64,000 nt of DNA from DASRDE01 sp035938175 (GTDB lineage: Bacteria; Vulcanimicrobiota; Vulcanimicrobiia; Vulcanimicrobiales; Vulcanimicrobiaceae): the NCBI GenBank assembly GCA_035938175.1, contig DASZHD010000036.1, positions 62,001-126,000 on the forward strand, in the 5' to 3' direction. Position numbers and translations under genes: made by a program. Shown here piece by piece: positions 1-8,554 of this stretch; position 1 is the stretch's first letter; each line of letters opens with the position of its first letter. The notes below the pieces were generated by a model. The model was not told the DNA's origin. It was given only the letters and a program-made list of their open reading frames with translations, and searched no databases.

Positions 1-519
1 ATGACCTACTACCAAGGCGAGCCGGAGCCGCTGGATCGCAACCAGCGCTGCAACTCGTGGGGCGCGTACAACCCGTACATCGTCGACGAGAATTTCACCG
101 TGCGCGCGAAAGGCGCGGCGTACTATGCGCTTCAGCTGATCTCGCAGCAGTGGGCGCTGCCCGGTGACCAGCCGCATGGCGTCTATCCGGTTACGAGCAG
201 TTTAGGAAATCGCAACGCGCTCGTTACCGCGTACGCGCTTGCGCGTCCCGGCGGAACGTGGTCCGTGCTGATCGTCAACAAGGACGACGTCGCTCGTCCC
301 GTGACGATCGATTTCCAAAACGGCTCGGCGGTTTCGCACTTCACCGGTACTGTGCGCGTCGTCCGGTTTGGACGCGATCAATACGGCTGGACAGGCAACG
401 GACCGGACGACCTGCCGAGCCCCGACAAAGGCCTGCAGGCAGAATCGCTCCCCGGCGGCACAACGTACATAGCGGCACCGCGTTCGCTTACGGTAATCCG
501 GGGGACGATCGCCCGCTAA
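1..519 (+). CDS. C-terminal part of a glycoside-hydrolase-like protein (5' truncated by window edge)
   Basis: The reading frame is open from the first base, so the visible 172 residues are the end of a longer protein and the first ATG need not be the start. The sequence has a helix-like stretch (YYALQLISQQW, about residues 41-51) followed by beta-rich sequence containing VLIVNKDD. This looks like the C-terminal beta-sandwich after a TIM barrel in GH39/GH79-like glycosidases. That family call is an impression from pattern only; no catalytic residues are visible. The stop at 517-519 is followed about 60 bases later by the SNF2 gene on the same strand. Confidence 0.5.
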   Translation: MTYYQGEPEPLDRNQRCNSWGAYNPYIVDENFTVRAKGAAYYALQLISQQWALPGDQPHGVYPVTSSLGNRNALVTAYALARPGGTWSVLIVNKDDVARPVTIDFQNGSAVSHFTGTVRVVRFGRDQYGWTGNGPDDLPSPDKGLQAESLPGGTTYIAAPRSLTVIRGTIAR

Positions 520-583
520 AAGTTCCTGGATATTTGCACGCGCGAAGGGCACGTGCACCGTTGCGACGTAGTTCGACGGTTTG

Positions 584-3493
584 ATGCTTCCCGAACGAAT
601 GCGCGACGCCGCCGACGGCGCGGTAGATAGTTGGATCGAGCTCGTCGCTTCGTCTGCGAACGGTGAACCGGCGCCGCTCGATCGCGATCACGTGCGCTAT
701 GTAACCGACGTACGCGAGCGCTACTACGTTCCGCATTTCGAACTGCAGGCGTTTGCCGTGCCAGTCCTCAAGAGCGGCACCGTAGGTTCGGCGCGGCCGT
801 ACGATCTGCGCAATCTTTCGACGGGAAGCGCCAAGCAAATTTCGGCTTCGGACCGCGCCATCGGCCGGCTCGTAAGCGCGAGCGGTTTGCTCGGAGGACT
901 CGGCAACGTACCGCCGCCCATACTTGCAACGCTCCTCGAAATGCTGATCGCTACGGGGCGTTTGCATTGGCGCACGATCGAAAGTCCGCCGTTGCGGCGC
1001 GAACACGTGACGGCGGCCGGCATTGTGTGGGAAACGCACGCGGACGGCCGCCAGCGGCCGCACTTGGCGGAACGGCCGTCGACGATCTTGATCGGCGCAT
1101 CACCTCTGTGGTACGTCGATGCGGAGCACTTGCTTGCGGGGCCGGCCGACGTGCCGGTGCAGCGGGATGTGGCCGCTGCAATCGCAACGGCGCCCGCACT
1201 TACGGCCGAACAAGCACGGCGTGCGCGCGTCGCACTGGCGCATGTATTTACAAACACCGGCGCCGGCGGCCCGTCATCCGACGTACACCTGCGCATCATC
1301 GATCGCAATCCGGTACCGGTTCTTCGTCTGCGGTCGGCGCGCGAATCGGCCGCCGCGGAACTGCTGTTTGCGTATGGGGATCATCGGGTCACCGCCGCAG
1401 ACGACCTGCGCGAATTTCAAGTTTCGGAGGGCGGAGGGCTTGCCGTGTGGCCGCGGCGCGCGGCCTTCGAAAAACACGCGGCGGCGCGTTTGGAAAAGCT
1501 CGGCTTCTTTTCACTCGGTGACTCCTTCCGCTTGCCGTACGGCGACGAATTCGGATGGATCCGCGTCCTGACCGGCTTTGCGCCGCAACTACGCGCCGAC
1601 GGATGGCGCGTCGAAATCGACGAGGATTTTCCGTATACCATTTTGGACGCGGACGGCGAATGGGAAAGTGACGTCTTCGAAACGTCGGCGCACTGGTTTG
1701 AGGTCGACCTCGGCATCATGGTCGACGGAAAGCGCGTGCCGCTGCTGCCCATAATCGTCGACGCACTGGCTTCAAACGGTTTGAACGCCGGTACCGATCT
1801 TGCGGCTTTGGCTCGCCGGACGGAACCCATCATCGGAAGGCTTCCGAACGGCGGATATGTGGCGTTGCCCGCAGCACGCGTTGCGCGCGTGCTCGCTACG
1901 CTGGTCGACCTGTTCGATTCCGACGAAGCGCTGACGGCGGAAGGGCGCTTACGTTTGTCGCCGCTGCAAGGCGCTTCGCTGGGAGATCTTGCACAGACGT
2001 CGGCGCTGAATTGGTGCACGCCCAGTGCGACGCGCGATCTGCTGCAACGCTTAATCGATGCCGGAACCGTACCGCTCGAACTTCCCGACACGTTCAAGGC
2101 GACGCTGCGCGCGTATCAGCGAGACGGCGTTGCGTGGCTGCAAACGCTGTCACAGCACGGATTCGGCGGAGTTCTCGCAGACGACATGGGCTTGGGGAAA
2201 ACGGTGCAGCTGCTCGCGCACGTTGCCGTGGAAAAAGCGGCCGGCCGCCTTGACGCGCCCGTCTTGATCGTCGCGCCGACCAGCGTCATTCCGAATTGGC
2301 GATCGGAAATTGCGCGCTTCGTGCCGAGTCTGCGCGTTCTTTCGTTGACGGGTGCCGATCGGCTGGAGCGTCTAGACGAGATCGACGGCAGCGACATCGT
2401 GCTCACGACGTTTGCGCTCTTGCCGCGTGACGCCGAACACTTGACGGCGCGCACGTGGTCGATCGCCGTACTGGACGAAGCGCAAGCCATAAAGAATCCG
2501 CGCGCCAAAGCCGCGTCGGTCGCACGCGAGCTGAGCGCGCGTCAGCGAATCGCGATGACGGGAACGCCGATAGAGAATCACCTCGAGGAGCTTTGGTCGA
2601 TCTATGCCTTCGCGCTGCCGCAGCTGCTGGGGGAACGCTCGCGGTTCGCGCGGCTGTATCGAACGCCGATCGAGAAGCGCGGCGACGTGATTCGTCATAA
2701 GGCGCTCGCTTCGCGTCTGCGTCCGTTTCTGCTTCGCCGCACCAAGGAACGCGTCGCGTCGGAACTGCCGCCGAAAACCGAGATCGTGCAGCGGGTCGAG
2801 CTGGCGGGCGAACAGCGCGACTTGTACGAGACGATCCGGCTCGCAATGCACAAGCGCGTGCGCGACGAAGTCGCTCGGCGCGGGCTTGCACGCAGCCGCA
2901 TCGTCGTACTGGACGCGTTACTCAAACTCCGGCAAGTGTGCTGCGATCCGCGTTTGTTGAAAGTACCGGCGGCCGCGGCCGTGCGCGAGTCGCAAAAGCT
3001 CGAAGCGCTGCTCGAGATGCTGGAGAGCCTGATCGAAGACGGCCGGCGCGTTTTACTGTTCTCGCAGTTCACGTCGATGCTGGACCTGATTAAACCGGAA
3101 CTCGCCAAACGCCGTATCCCCTTCGTGGAATTGCGCGGCGACACGCGCGATCGCCAACTGCCCGTTCAGCGATTTCAGGCCGGAGAGGTTCCGCTGTTCC
3201 TCATCAGCCTCAAAGCCGGCGGCACCGGGCTGAACCTCACTGCGGCCGACACCGTGATCCACTACGATCCGTGGTGGAACCCCGCGGTAGAACGGCAGGC
3301 CACCGACCGGGCACACCGCATCGGACAAACGCGGCACGTGTTCGTGTACAAGCTCATCGCGGAAGGCACGGTCGAGGAGCGCATCCTGCAATTGCAGGAA
3401 CGTAAAGGCGTGCTTGCATCGAATCTGTTTGAAGAAACTTCAAATGCGCCGCTGCGCCTGGATTTCGATGAGATCGAACGCCTCTTCGTCTGA
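584..3493 (+). CDS. SNF2/HepA-type DEAD-like ATPase (RapA/SWI2-SNF2 family helicase)
   Basis: This is a superfamily 2 ATPase of 969 residues that would translocate on double-stranded DNA to remodel or clear DNA-bound complexes such as RNA polymerase. The C-terminal half carries all the core motifs: Walker A DDMGLGKT (residues 533-540), a DEAQ box (631-634, the usual bacterial variant of DEAH), and in the second RecA fold GGTGLNL and the HRIGQ motif VI (911-915). The N-terminal 500 residues are the long, poorly conserved region typical of bacterial SNF2 proteins. A TTG just upstream at 581 and an ATG at 599 are alternative starts; none has a clear ribosome binding site. Confidence 0.92.
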   Translation: MLPERMRDAADGAVDSWIELVASSANGEPAPLDRDHVRYVTDVRERYYVPHFELQAFAVPVLKSGTVGSARPYDLRNLSTGSAKQISASDRAIGRLVSASGLLGGLGNVPPPILATLLEMLIATGRLHWRTIESPPLRREHVTAAGIVWETHADGRQRPHLAERPSTILIGASPLWYVDAEHLLAGPADVPVQRDVAAAIATAPALTAEQARRARVALAHVFTNTGAGGPSSDVHLRIIDRNPVPVLRLRSARESAAAELLFAYGDHRVTAADDLREFQVSEGGGLAVWPRRAAFEKHAAARLEKLGFFSLGDSFRLPYGDEFGWIRVLTGFAPQLRADGWRVEIDEDFPYTILDADGEWESDVFETSAHWFEVDLGIMVDGKRVPLLPIIVDALASNGLNAGTDLAALARRTEPIIGRLPNGGYVALPAARVARVLATLVDLFDSDEALTAEGRLRLSPLQGASLGDLAQTSALNWCTPSATRDLLQRLIDAGTVPLELPDTFKATLRAYQRDGVAWLQTLSQHGFGGVLADDMGLGKTVQLLAHVAVEKAAGRLDAPVLIVAPTSVIPNWRSEIARFVPSLRVLSLTGADRLERLDEIDGSDIVLTTFALLPRDAEHLTARTWSIAVLDEAQAIKNPRAKAASVARELSARQRIAMTGTPIENHLEELWSIYAFALPQLLGERSRFARLYRTPIEKRGDVIRHKALASRLRPFLLRRTKERVASELPPKTEIVQRVELAGEQRDLYETIRLAMHKRVRDEVARRGLARSRIVVLDALLKLRQVCCDPRLLKVPAAAAVRESQKLEALLEMLESLIEDGRRVLLFSQFTSMLDLIKPELAKRRIPFVELRGDTRDRQLPVQRFQAGEVPLFLISLKAGGTGLNLTAADTVIHYDPWWNPAVERQATDRAHRIGQTRHVFVYKLIAEGTVEERILQLQERKGVLASNLFEETSNAPLRLDFDEIERLFV

Positions 3494-3563
3494 CCTTCCG
3501 GGGTGAAGGCAACCGGTGACCACAGCACAAACACGCCTCGCCAAAGCCCTAGGGAGACTGACT

Positions 3564-4679
3564 ATGAGCGGCGTTCGCGTATTGGTGGGAACTCGTAAAG
3601 GTGCGTTCGTTCTTTCGGCGGATGGAAAGCGCCGCGATTGGAAAATCGACGGACCGTTTTTCGGCGGTTGGGAGATCTACCACGTAAAAGGATCTGCCGC
3701 GGATCCGAACCGGCTGTACGCATCGCAAAGCAGCGGCTGGTTCGGTCAAGTCGTGCAGCGATCCGACGACGGCGGCAAGACGTGGGAGGCTACCGGAAAT
3801 CAATTCGTCTACGACGGCATTCCGGGAACGCACCAATGGTACGACGGAACGCCGCGCCCGTGGGAATTCAAACGCGTGTGGCACTTCGAACCCTCGCTCA
3901 CCGATCCCGATACCGTCTATGCAGGCGTCGAAGACGCCGCATTATTCAAATCGGCGGACGGCGGAACGACGTGGACGGAGCTCTCGGGGTTGCGCAAACA
4001 CAAAACCGGGTCGTCCTGGCAACCCGGTGCCGGCGGAATGTGCCTGCACACGATTGTTTTGGACCCGGCGAACGCAAATCGTATGTACGTCGCGATCTCC
4101 GCGGCGGGTGCATTTCGCAGCGATGACGCCGGCGCCACGTGGATCCCCATCAACCGCGGTTTGAAGTCCGAGCAACTCCCCGATCCCGTCGCCGAGGTCG
4201 GCCACTGCGTGCACCGGATTGCCATGCATCCGTCGCGGCCGGGAATCCTGTATATGCAAAAGCACTGGGACGTCATGCGCAGCGACGACGCGGGTGAAAA
4301 CTGGCGTGAGGTAAGCGGCAATCTTCCCACCGACTTCGGTTTTGCGATAGACGTGCACGCTCACGAACCGGAAACGATCTTCGTCGTTCCGATCAAGAGC
4401 GATTCGGAACACTATCCGATCGACGGCAAGTTGCGCGTGTTCCGCAGCCGTAGCGGCGGAGACGAGTGGGAGGCTTTGGCTTCGGGCTTGCCGGAGCGCG
4501 ACTGCTACGTAAACGTCTTGCGCGATGCAATGGCGGTCGATTCGCTCGACTCGTGCGGAGTGTACTTCGGAACGACGGGCGGCCAGGTGTACGCGTCGGC
4601 CGACGGCGGAGACAACTGGTCGGCAATCGTTCGTGATTTGCCTGCGGTCCTGTCGGTAGAGGTGCAGACGCTGGCGTGA
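3564..4679 (+). CDS. BNR/Asp-box beta-propeller protein (sialidase-like fold)
   Basis: This 371-residue protein has at least six Asp-box repeats (S-x-D-x-G-x-T-W type), for example SDDGGKTW, SADGGTTW, SDDAGATW and SADGGDNW, spaced as in a six- or seven-bladed propeller. There is no signal peptide, so it is probably cytosolic. I see no set of sialidase arginines that would justify calling it a sialidase. The start at 3564 is chosen because AGGGAG lies 7 bases upstream (3551-3556). Its stop codon overlaps the GTG start of the MoaD-like gene (GTGA), so the two are translationally coupled and probably act together. Confidence 0.85.
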   Translation: MSGVRVLVGTRKGAFVLSADGKRRDWKIDGPFFGGWEIYHVKGSAADPNRLYASQSSGWFGQVVQRSDDGGKTWEATGNQFVYDGIPGTHQWYDGTPRPWEFKRVWHFEPSLTDPDTVYAGVEDAALFKSADGGTTWTELSGLRKHKTGSSWQPGAGGMCLHTIVLDPANANRMYVAISAAGAFRSDDAGATWIPINRGLKSEQLPDPVAEVGHCVHRIAMHPSRPGILYMQKHWDVMRSDDAGENWREVSGNLPTDFGFAIDVHAHEPETIFVVPIKSDSEHYPIDGKLRVFRSRSGGDEWEALASGLPERDCYVNVLRDAMAVDSLDSCGVYFGTTGGQVYASADGGDNWSAIVRDLPAVLSVEVQTLA

Positions 4680-4972
4680 TCCGCGTCGTCTTGCCGGCGC
4701 ATTTGCGCACGCTCGCGCGCGTTTCCGGCGAAGTCGCACTCGACGATCGTTCTGCGACGACGCTGCGATCGGTGCTCGATACGATAGAGGAACGCTATCC
4801 CGTGTTGCGCGGAACGATTCGCGACATGGCTTCCGGGCGACGCCGTCCGTTCATACGCTTCTTCGCGTGCCGGCGCGATCTATCGCACGATTCGATAGAC
4901 ACGCCGTTGCCGCAAGCCGTGCTGGACGGCGCCGAGCCGCTGCTGATCGTCGGAGCGATGGCGGGCGGCTGA
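4676..4972 (+). CDS. MoaD/ThiS-type ubiquitin-like protein ending in Gly-Gly
   Basis: This 98-residue protein has the beta-grasp pattern of sulfur carriers and ends exactly in AMAGG. The C-terminal Gly-Gly is the residue pair adenylated by MoeB/ThiF-type E1 enzymes and then thiocarboxylated or conjugated. No moaE, thiG, moeB or E1 gene is nearby, so the pathway (molybdopterin, thiamine, cysteine or protein modification) cannot be assigned. It starts with a GTG that overlaps the stop of the BNR propeller gene by four bases. A strong hairpin follows it. Confidence 0.82.
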   Translation: MIRVVLPAHLRTLARVSGEVALDDRSATTLRSVLDTIEERYPVLRGTIRDMASGRRRPFIRFFACRRDLSHDSIDTPLPQAVLDGAEPLLIVGAMAGG

Positions 4973-4975
4973 GCC

Positions 4976-5011
4976 AATCGATCGTCACACCGCGATCGAT
5001 TCAATCGTTTT
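4976..5011 (+). terminator. Putative intrinsic terminator after the BNR-MoaD pair
   Basis: A perfect 9-bp inverted repeat, AATCGATCG (4976-4984) and CGATCGATT (4993-5001), encloses an 8-base loop. A TTTTT run lies at 5007-5011, five bases after the stem. The offset of the T-run is slightly long for a canonical terminator, and the repeat could instead be an operator for the DUF4139 gene that starts at 5045. Confidence 0.45.
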
Positions 5012-5044
5012 TCCTGCAACATCGGTTTTCTCGAGGGTGATGAC

Positions 5045-6487
5045 ATGAACCGCCTTTATTTTGCTATGCTGCTCGCCGGTTTCATGACCATCGTTTCGGC
5101 GGTAAGCGTCGTTGCGGACGTCGCCGAACGCCCAAGCACCGTTGCGGATCGCGACGGCGTCAACCTGACGATTTACAACGGCGGAACCGCGCTCGTGCAC
5201 GACCGGCGCCGGATCGCGCTGACACAAGGATTGAACCGTATCGCGTGGCGGGATGTGAGCGCGTCAATGGACGCGACGTCCGCGTTACTCGAAGCGCCGG
5301 CCGCGCCGGCACCGCTTCACGTTCTGGAGCAGAATTTCGATTTCGATCTGCTCGACCCGTCGGCCCTATTGCAAAAGTATGTCGGCCGCGAAGTCACCAT
5401 CGTGCACGAAGCTCGCTTTCCCGGCGGCCACGATACGCGCGAACCGGCGCGGATTTTGAGCACCAACGGGGGGATCGTCTTACAGTACCGCGATCGCATC
5501 GAAACGAGCCTGCGCGGATACATTGCCTTTCCGGCGTCACCGGCCAATTTTCGCGACCGGCCCACGTTGGATTTGGACGTCGACGCCGGAAAAGCCGGCA
5601 CACAAGTGCTGGATTTGAGCTATCTCACGGCCGGATTGACCTGGCGAGCGGATTACGTCGGCGTGCTCTCACCGGATGAAACCAAGATGTCGCTGACCGG
5701 CCTGGTAACGCTTTCTAATACCAGCGGCGAATCGTTCGAAAACGCGCATCTGCAGCTGGTCGCGGGAAACGTCAACGTCGCGCAGAGTACGCCCGACGTA
5801 ACCTCGCTTCGAGCCATCGCGCGCGTTTCCTCATATAACGGCTATCAACCACAAGGCGTACATCAGGAGAATTACTTCGAGTACCACTTGTATTCGTTCG
5901 ACCGCCCGACGACGATCGCGGACAAGCAGACGAAGCAAGTTACCCTTCTGACGGCGCGCGATGTTCCCGTGCGCAAAACGCTGGAGTTGCGCGGCGACGC
6001 TTCGTACTACCAGAACGGACAAACGGATCTGGGGCAACGTCTGCCGGTCGGAATATATCTGTCATTCGAGAACCGCGGCGGCGATTTGGGTGTGCCGCTT
6101 CCCGCCGGCATCGTGCGCTTGTACAAGAACGATCGGCAAGGGCTCTCGCAGTTCATCGGCTCCGACCAACTCGATCACACGCCCCGAAACGAAACGGCGC
6201 GGCTGCATTTGGGAGATTCATTCGACGTTACCGCGCGCAAGCGTCAAACGGAATTCCAGCAGCAGGGGTCGTGTTCGACGATTAGTTCCTACGAATTCGT
6301 GATTTCGAATGCGAAACCCGCGCCGCAGGATGTTTCGGTCATAGAACCGATTCCCGGAGATTGGCTCATCATCGAAGAGAGCGCCAAGCATTTCAAATCG
6401 TCGGCATCGGCAGCCGCGTGGAACCTGCGCGTGCCCGCAAATGGGCGTTCCACGCTGACGTACCGAACGCTGGTGACGTGGTGTTAA
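5045..6487 (+). CDS. DUF4139-type secreted protein
   Basis: This 480-residue protein has a hydrophobic N-terminal signal (about residues 4-24). It then has the repeated beta-rich pattern of DUF4139 proteins, including VNLTIYNGGTALVHDRR near the N-terminus, a central LSYLTAGLTWRADYV segment and the C-terminal Ig-like tail ending in LTYRTLVTWC. DUF4139 proteins are exported and of unknown function. The start at 5045 has GAGGG at 5033-5037. The gene stands alone between the hairpin at 4976 and the stress-like gene at 6556. Confidence 0.78.
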   Translation: MNRLYFAMLLAGFMTIVSAVSVVADVAERPSTVADRDGVNLTIYNGGTALVHDRRRIALTQGLNRIAWRDVSASMDATSALLEAPAAPAPLHVLEQNFDFDLLDPSALLQKYVGREVTIVHEARFPGGHDTREPARILSTNGGIVLQYRDRIETSLRGYIAFPASPANFRDRPTLDLDVDAGKAGTQVLDLSYLTAGLTWRADYVGVLSPDETKMSLTGLVTLSNTSGESFENAHLQLVAGNVNVAQSTPDVTSLRAIARVSSYNGYQPQGVHQENYFEYHLYSFDRPTTIADKQTKQVTLLTARDVPVRKTLELRGDASYYQNGQTDLGQRLPVGIYLSFENRGGDLGVPLPAGIVRLYKNDRQGLSQFIGSDQLDHTPRNETARLHLGDSFDVTARKRQTEFQQQGSCSTISSYEFVISNAKPAPQDVSVIEPIPGDWLIIEESAKHFKSSASAAAWNLRVPANGRSTLTYRTLVTWC

Positions 6488-6520
6488 GCTGCAAACGCCG
6501 GTATAACGGCCGCTTGCTCA

Positions 6521-6546
6521 GTTAACTCAAAGCCGGCACCGGGTAC
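6521..6546 (+). promoter_or_regulatory. SigB-like promoter for the small stress protein
   Basis: GTTAAC (6521-6526), 14 bases, then GGGTAC (6541-6546) resembles the general-stress SigB consensus GTTTAA-N12-14-GGGTAT. Transcription would begin only a few bases before the ATG at 6556, and no Shine-Dalgarno sequence is present there, so the transcript would be leaderless or nearly so. Confidence 0.45.
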
Positions 6547-6555
6547 CCTGTTTCC

Positions 6556-6771
6556 ATGGCAAATGAAATCAAGAAAACAGTTGACGACGTACGCGACGCG
6601 GTGAAGGAAGGCATTCACCGGGGTAACGCGGCCGCCGAAAGAGATACGCGCGAAAGCGCCGGAGATCTCATGACGCCGGGAGAGAAAGCGGGCTCGGTCG
6701 CGCGCGAGACGGAAGAGAACGTGAAAGCCGGAATCGACAAAGCGAAACGCAACATTCGGGACGCGACCTAG
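6556..6771 (+). CDS. Small hydrophilic LEA/CsbD-like stress protein
   Basis: This 71-residue, highly charged protein is almost free of hydrophobic clusters. It has lysine/glutamate-rich helical repeats such as KKTVDDVRDAVKEGI and VKAGIDKAKRNI, like small LEA-type or CsbD-like stress-protection proteins. No specific family is claimed. It lacks a ribosome binding site and lies directly behind a SigB-like promoter. It converges on the STAS gene with a 6-base gap, which supports a general-stress context. Confidence 0.6.
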   Translation: MANEIKKTVDDVRDAVKEGIHRGNAAAERDTRESAGDLMTPGEKAGSVARETEENVKAGIDKAKRNIRDAT

Positions 6772-6777
6772 CGGAGT

Positions 6778-7122
6778 TTAGCCGAGCGGGACGTCCTCGG
6801 AAGTTTCGCTCAATTCGAAAACCTGATGCAATCCCGTCAGCTGGAGAACTTTGCGGACTTGGCGGGTTGGACCCACAAGGCGAATGAGTGAGGAACCGTT
6901 CTCGCTCATTCGCTTTCTCAAGCGGATAAGACATTCGATCGCGGTGGAATCGATGTACGAGACGTCGCGCACGTCGAGTATGGCTTCGGTCGCGTTGTAA
7001 GCAGCGCTGAGCGCGGCGTTCAATTCGTCCTTACGCGAGATATCGTATTCACCGGACAGACGCAGAACGACCGAGCCGTTCGAATTGTCGGAATGAGCGG
7101 GTTGGTTCATCGCGCGGGACAT
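6778..7122 (-). CDS. STAS-domain anti-sigma factor antagonist (SpoIIAA/RsbV-like)
   Basis: This 114-residue single-domain STAS protein would bind a serine-kinase anti-sigma factor and release the sigma factor when unphosphorylated. The phosphorylatable serine is S59 in the YIDSTAIE loop, at the position expected from SpoIIAA and RsbV. The N-terminal SGEYDISRKDEL and C-terminal GLHQVFEL are typical. No partner kinase or sigma gene is in the window. The neighbouring convergent gene has a SigB-like promoter, suggesting but not proving that it is part of the regulon. Confidence 0.85.
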   Translation of the reverse strand: MSRAMNQPAHSDNSNGSVVLRLSGEYDISRKDELNAALSAAYNATEAILDVRDVSYIDSTAIECLIRLRKRMSENGSSLIRLVGPTRQVRKVLQLTGLHQVFELSETSEDVPLG

Positions 7123-7267
7123 TGGGGCCGTCCTGGTCCGCGTCCTGTGACCGGAAAATTGGATGTCCGGTTTGTCGTTGACGTGCCGGAACTTTGCATG
7201 GGAGCAAAGACCTAGAGGCGGCCGAGGCAGCCCTCGCTAAGTCCCTGTCCACCGGAAGGGGTGCCAC

Positions 7268-7723
7268 ATGGGATGTAAGCCGTTCGCCATTTTCTTGCTG
7301 TTAGCCGCACTGACGACCGGATGCGAAGGAACGCAAACGGGAAAAACGCTTTTCGGAACGCCATCGAATAATGGCATCGCCAGCATTCAGATTTCGTTTC
7401 CGACAGCCCCCAGCCGCGCGGCCGGCGCCGGGATTCAATATCTCGCGCTTACGGTAAACGCGTACGATCGCTGGGGCAATCTTATAACCGTCCCGTACAA
7501 CGGCGAGATCAATTTGTCGAGTACCGGTTCATCGTGCGAAATCGCGTTCTCTTTTTATCAGAACGAAAACGGCGCAGGGAGCAGTCCGCCGCCGTTGTCG
7601 GCAAACCTCGCGTTCAATTCGCCTCAGGCCATTGGCGTCGCGTTCGATCCCGCTTGCGGTCCGAATCCGGTGACCATCACCGCCTCGGCGAACGGTGCGA
7701 GCAACGCGACGCTGACGTTCTAG
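7268..7723 (+). CDS. Small lipoprotein, beta-rich
   Basis: This 151-residue protein begins with a type II signal peptide; the lipobox is LTTGC with the lipidated cysteine at residue 19. The mature part is beta-strand rich with a late segment reading PVTITASANGASNATLTF, like bacterial Ig-like modules. AAGGGG is close upstream of the ATG. Function is not recognised. It converges on the DUF5069 gene with only three bases between stop codons. Confidence 0.65.
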   Translation: MGCKPFAIFLLLAALTTGCEGTQTGKTLFGTPSNNGIASIQISFPTAPSRAAGAGIQYLALTVNAYDRWGNLITVPYNGEINLSSTGSSCEIAFSFYQNENGAGSSPPPLSANLAFNSPQAIGVAFDPACGPNPVTITASANGASNATLTF

Positions 7724-7726
7724 GGG

Positions 7727-8080
7727 CTACTCGGAAAACGCCTCTTCTTCGCGGTCTTGCCGGTCGAGATTTTCAAATTTCTCGACGCAGACCCAGCTGT
7801 TGGCGGCGTCCGCAGCTTCATCGGTGATGCGGCTGTCTGCCCAGCGCAAAATTGCGTCGTCGGTCGGGCTTTGTGCGACGGCTTCGTTGAACTGCGCGGG
7901 CGTAACGCCCCAAAGCTGCATCACGCCTTGATCGATCGGGCACGGATAGATGTATTCGCCGATCCTCCCGTTTGCATGGGCACGCGCCTTGTCGAAAACG
8001 CGCGCTAGCCACAGATAGCGTCCCATCGGCAATCGACCGCGCCGCGGGAACGTTTTGCCGTCGCGAAAATCGGTTGCCAT
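7727..8080 (-). CDS. DUF5069-type protein
   Basis: This 117-residue soluble protein matches the DUF5069 pattern: FPRRGRLPMGRYLWLARVFD near the N-terminus, a YPCPID segment and an acidic C-terminus. Function is unknown. Its start lies immediately after the stop of the VOC gene, so the two form an operon driven from the divergent region at 8498-8535 that holds the MarR operators. Confidence 0.72.
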   Translation of the reverse strand: MATDFRDGKTFPRRGRLPMGRYLWLARVFDKARAHANGRIGEYIYPCPIDQGVMQLWGVTPAQFNEAVAQSPTDDAILRWADSRITDEAADAANSWVCVEKFENLDRQDREEEAFSE

Positions 8081-8497
8081 CTAGCGTACTCCTTCGTCGT
8101 ACGATTGCAGTTCGAGCATGTTGCCGTCCGGATCCATCACGTGGAAGGCGTGCGCCCCATCGCCTTGCGCGCCGAAATTTCCGGTCATTTCCCGCACGAT
8201 TTCGATGCCGCGCGCTTGCAGAAACGCACGGATCTCGCCGGCCGAATTTGCGATCGTCAGTGCAATGTGGTTGACGTTGTTTCCGCCGGGTGCCGCGTGC
8301 GAATACGACGGCGGGAAAAAATCTAGAATCGTGTTCGCGTTTACCCGCACCGACGGAAAAGGTATCTTCCCGTCGCGAAACTCTTGCGCGCGCTCCGGGC
8401 ACAGGCCGAGTTTGCCGGTATAGAACTCCAAACTGCGCTCGGGGTCGGCAACGTTAAATACGACGTGGTCGAGGGCAAGTATCTTAATGTCAACCAT
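8081..8497 (-). CDS. VOC-family (glyoxalase/dioxygenase superfamily) protein
   Basis: This 138-residue protein has the paired beta-alpha-beta modules of the vicinal oxygen chelate fold. The likely metal ligands are present: H11 (LDHVVFN), H77 (VNHIALTI) and E129 (GNMLELQS). The substrate cannot be read from the sequence; candidates include glyoxalase-like isomerisation, extradiol cleavage or fosfomycin/bleomycin-type resistance. It is divergent from a MarR regulator and its start codon overlaps MarR-type operator sequence, so it is probably the regulated target. Confidence 0.83.
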   Translation of the reverse strand: MVDIKILALDHVVFNVADPERSLEFYTGKLGLCPERAQEFRDGKIPFPSVRVNANTILDFFPPSYSHAAPGGNNVNHIALTIANSAGEIRAFLQARGIEIVREMTGNFGAQGDGAHAFHVMDPDGNMLELQSYDEGVR

Positions 8498-8554
8498 CTT
8501 GATATAAAGGTACCAGGCAGGAACGCCCGCGTCAAGTGTCTCAACGTCAAGATA
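8480..8554. promoter_or_regulatory. Three MarR-type operator-like sites
   Basis: Three 18-base sites match the palindrome TATCTTGATATCAAGATA: 8480-8497 (12 of 18), 8495-8512 (15 of 18) and 8537-8554 (13 of 18). They span the divergent region between the VOC gene and the MarR gene; the outer sites overlap the two start codons. This is the arrangement of a regulator repressing both itself and its divergent target. Confidence 0.55.
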
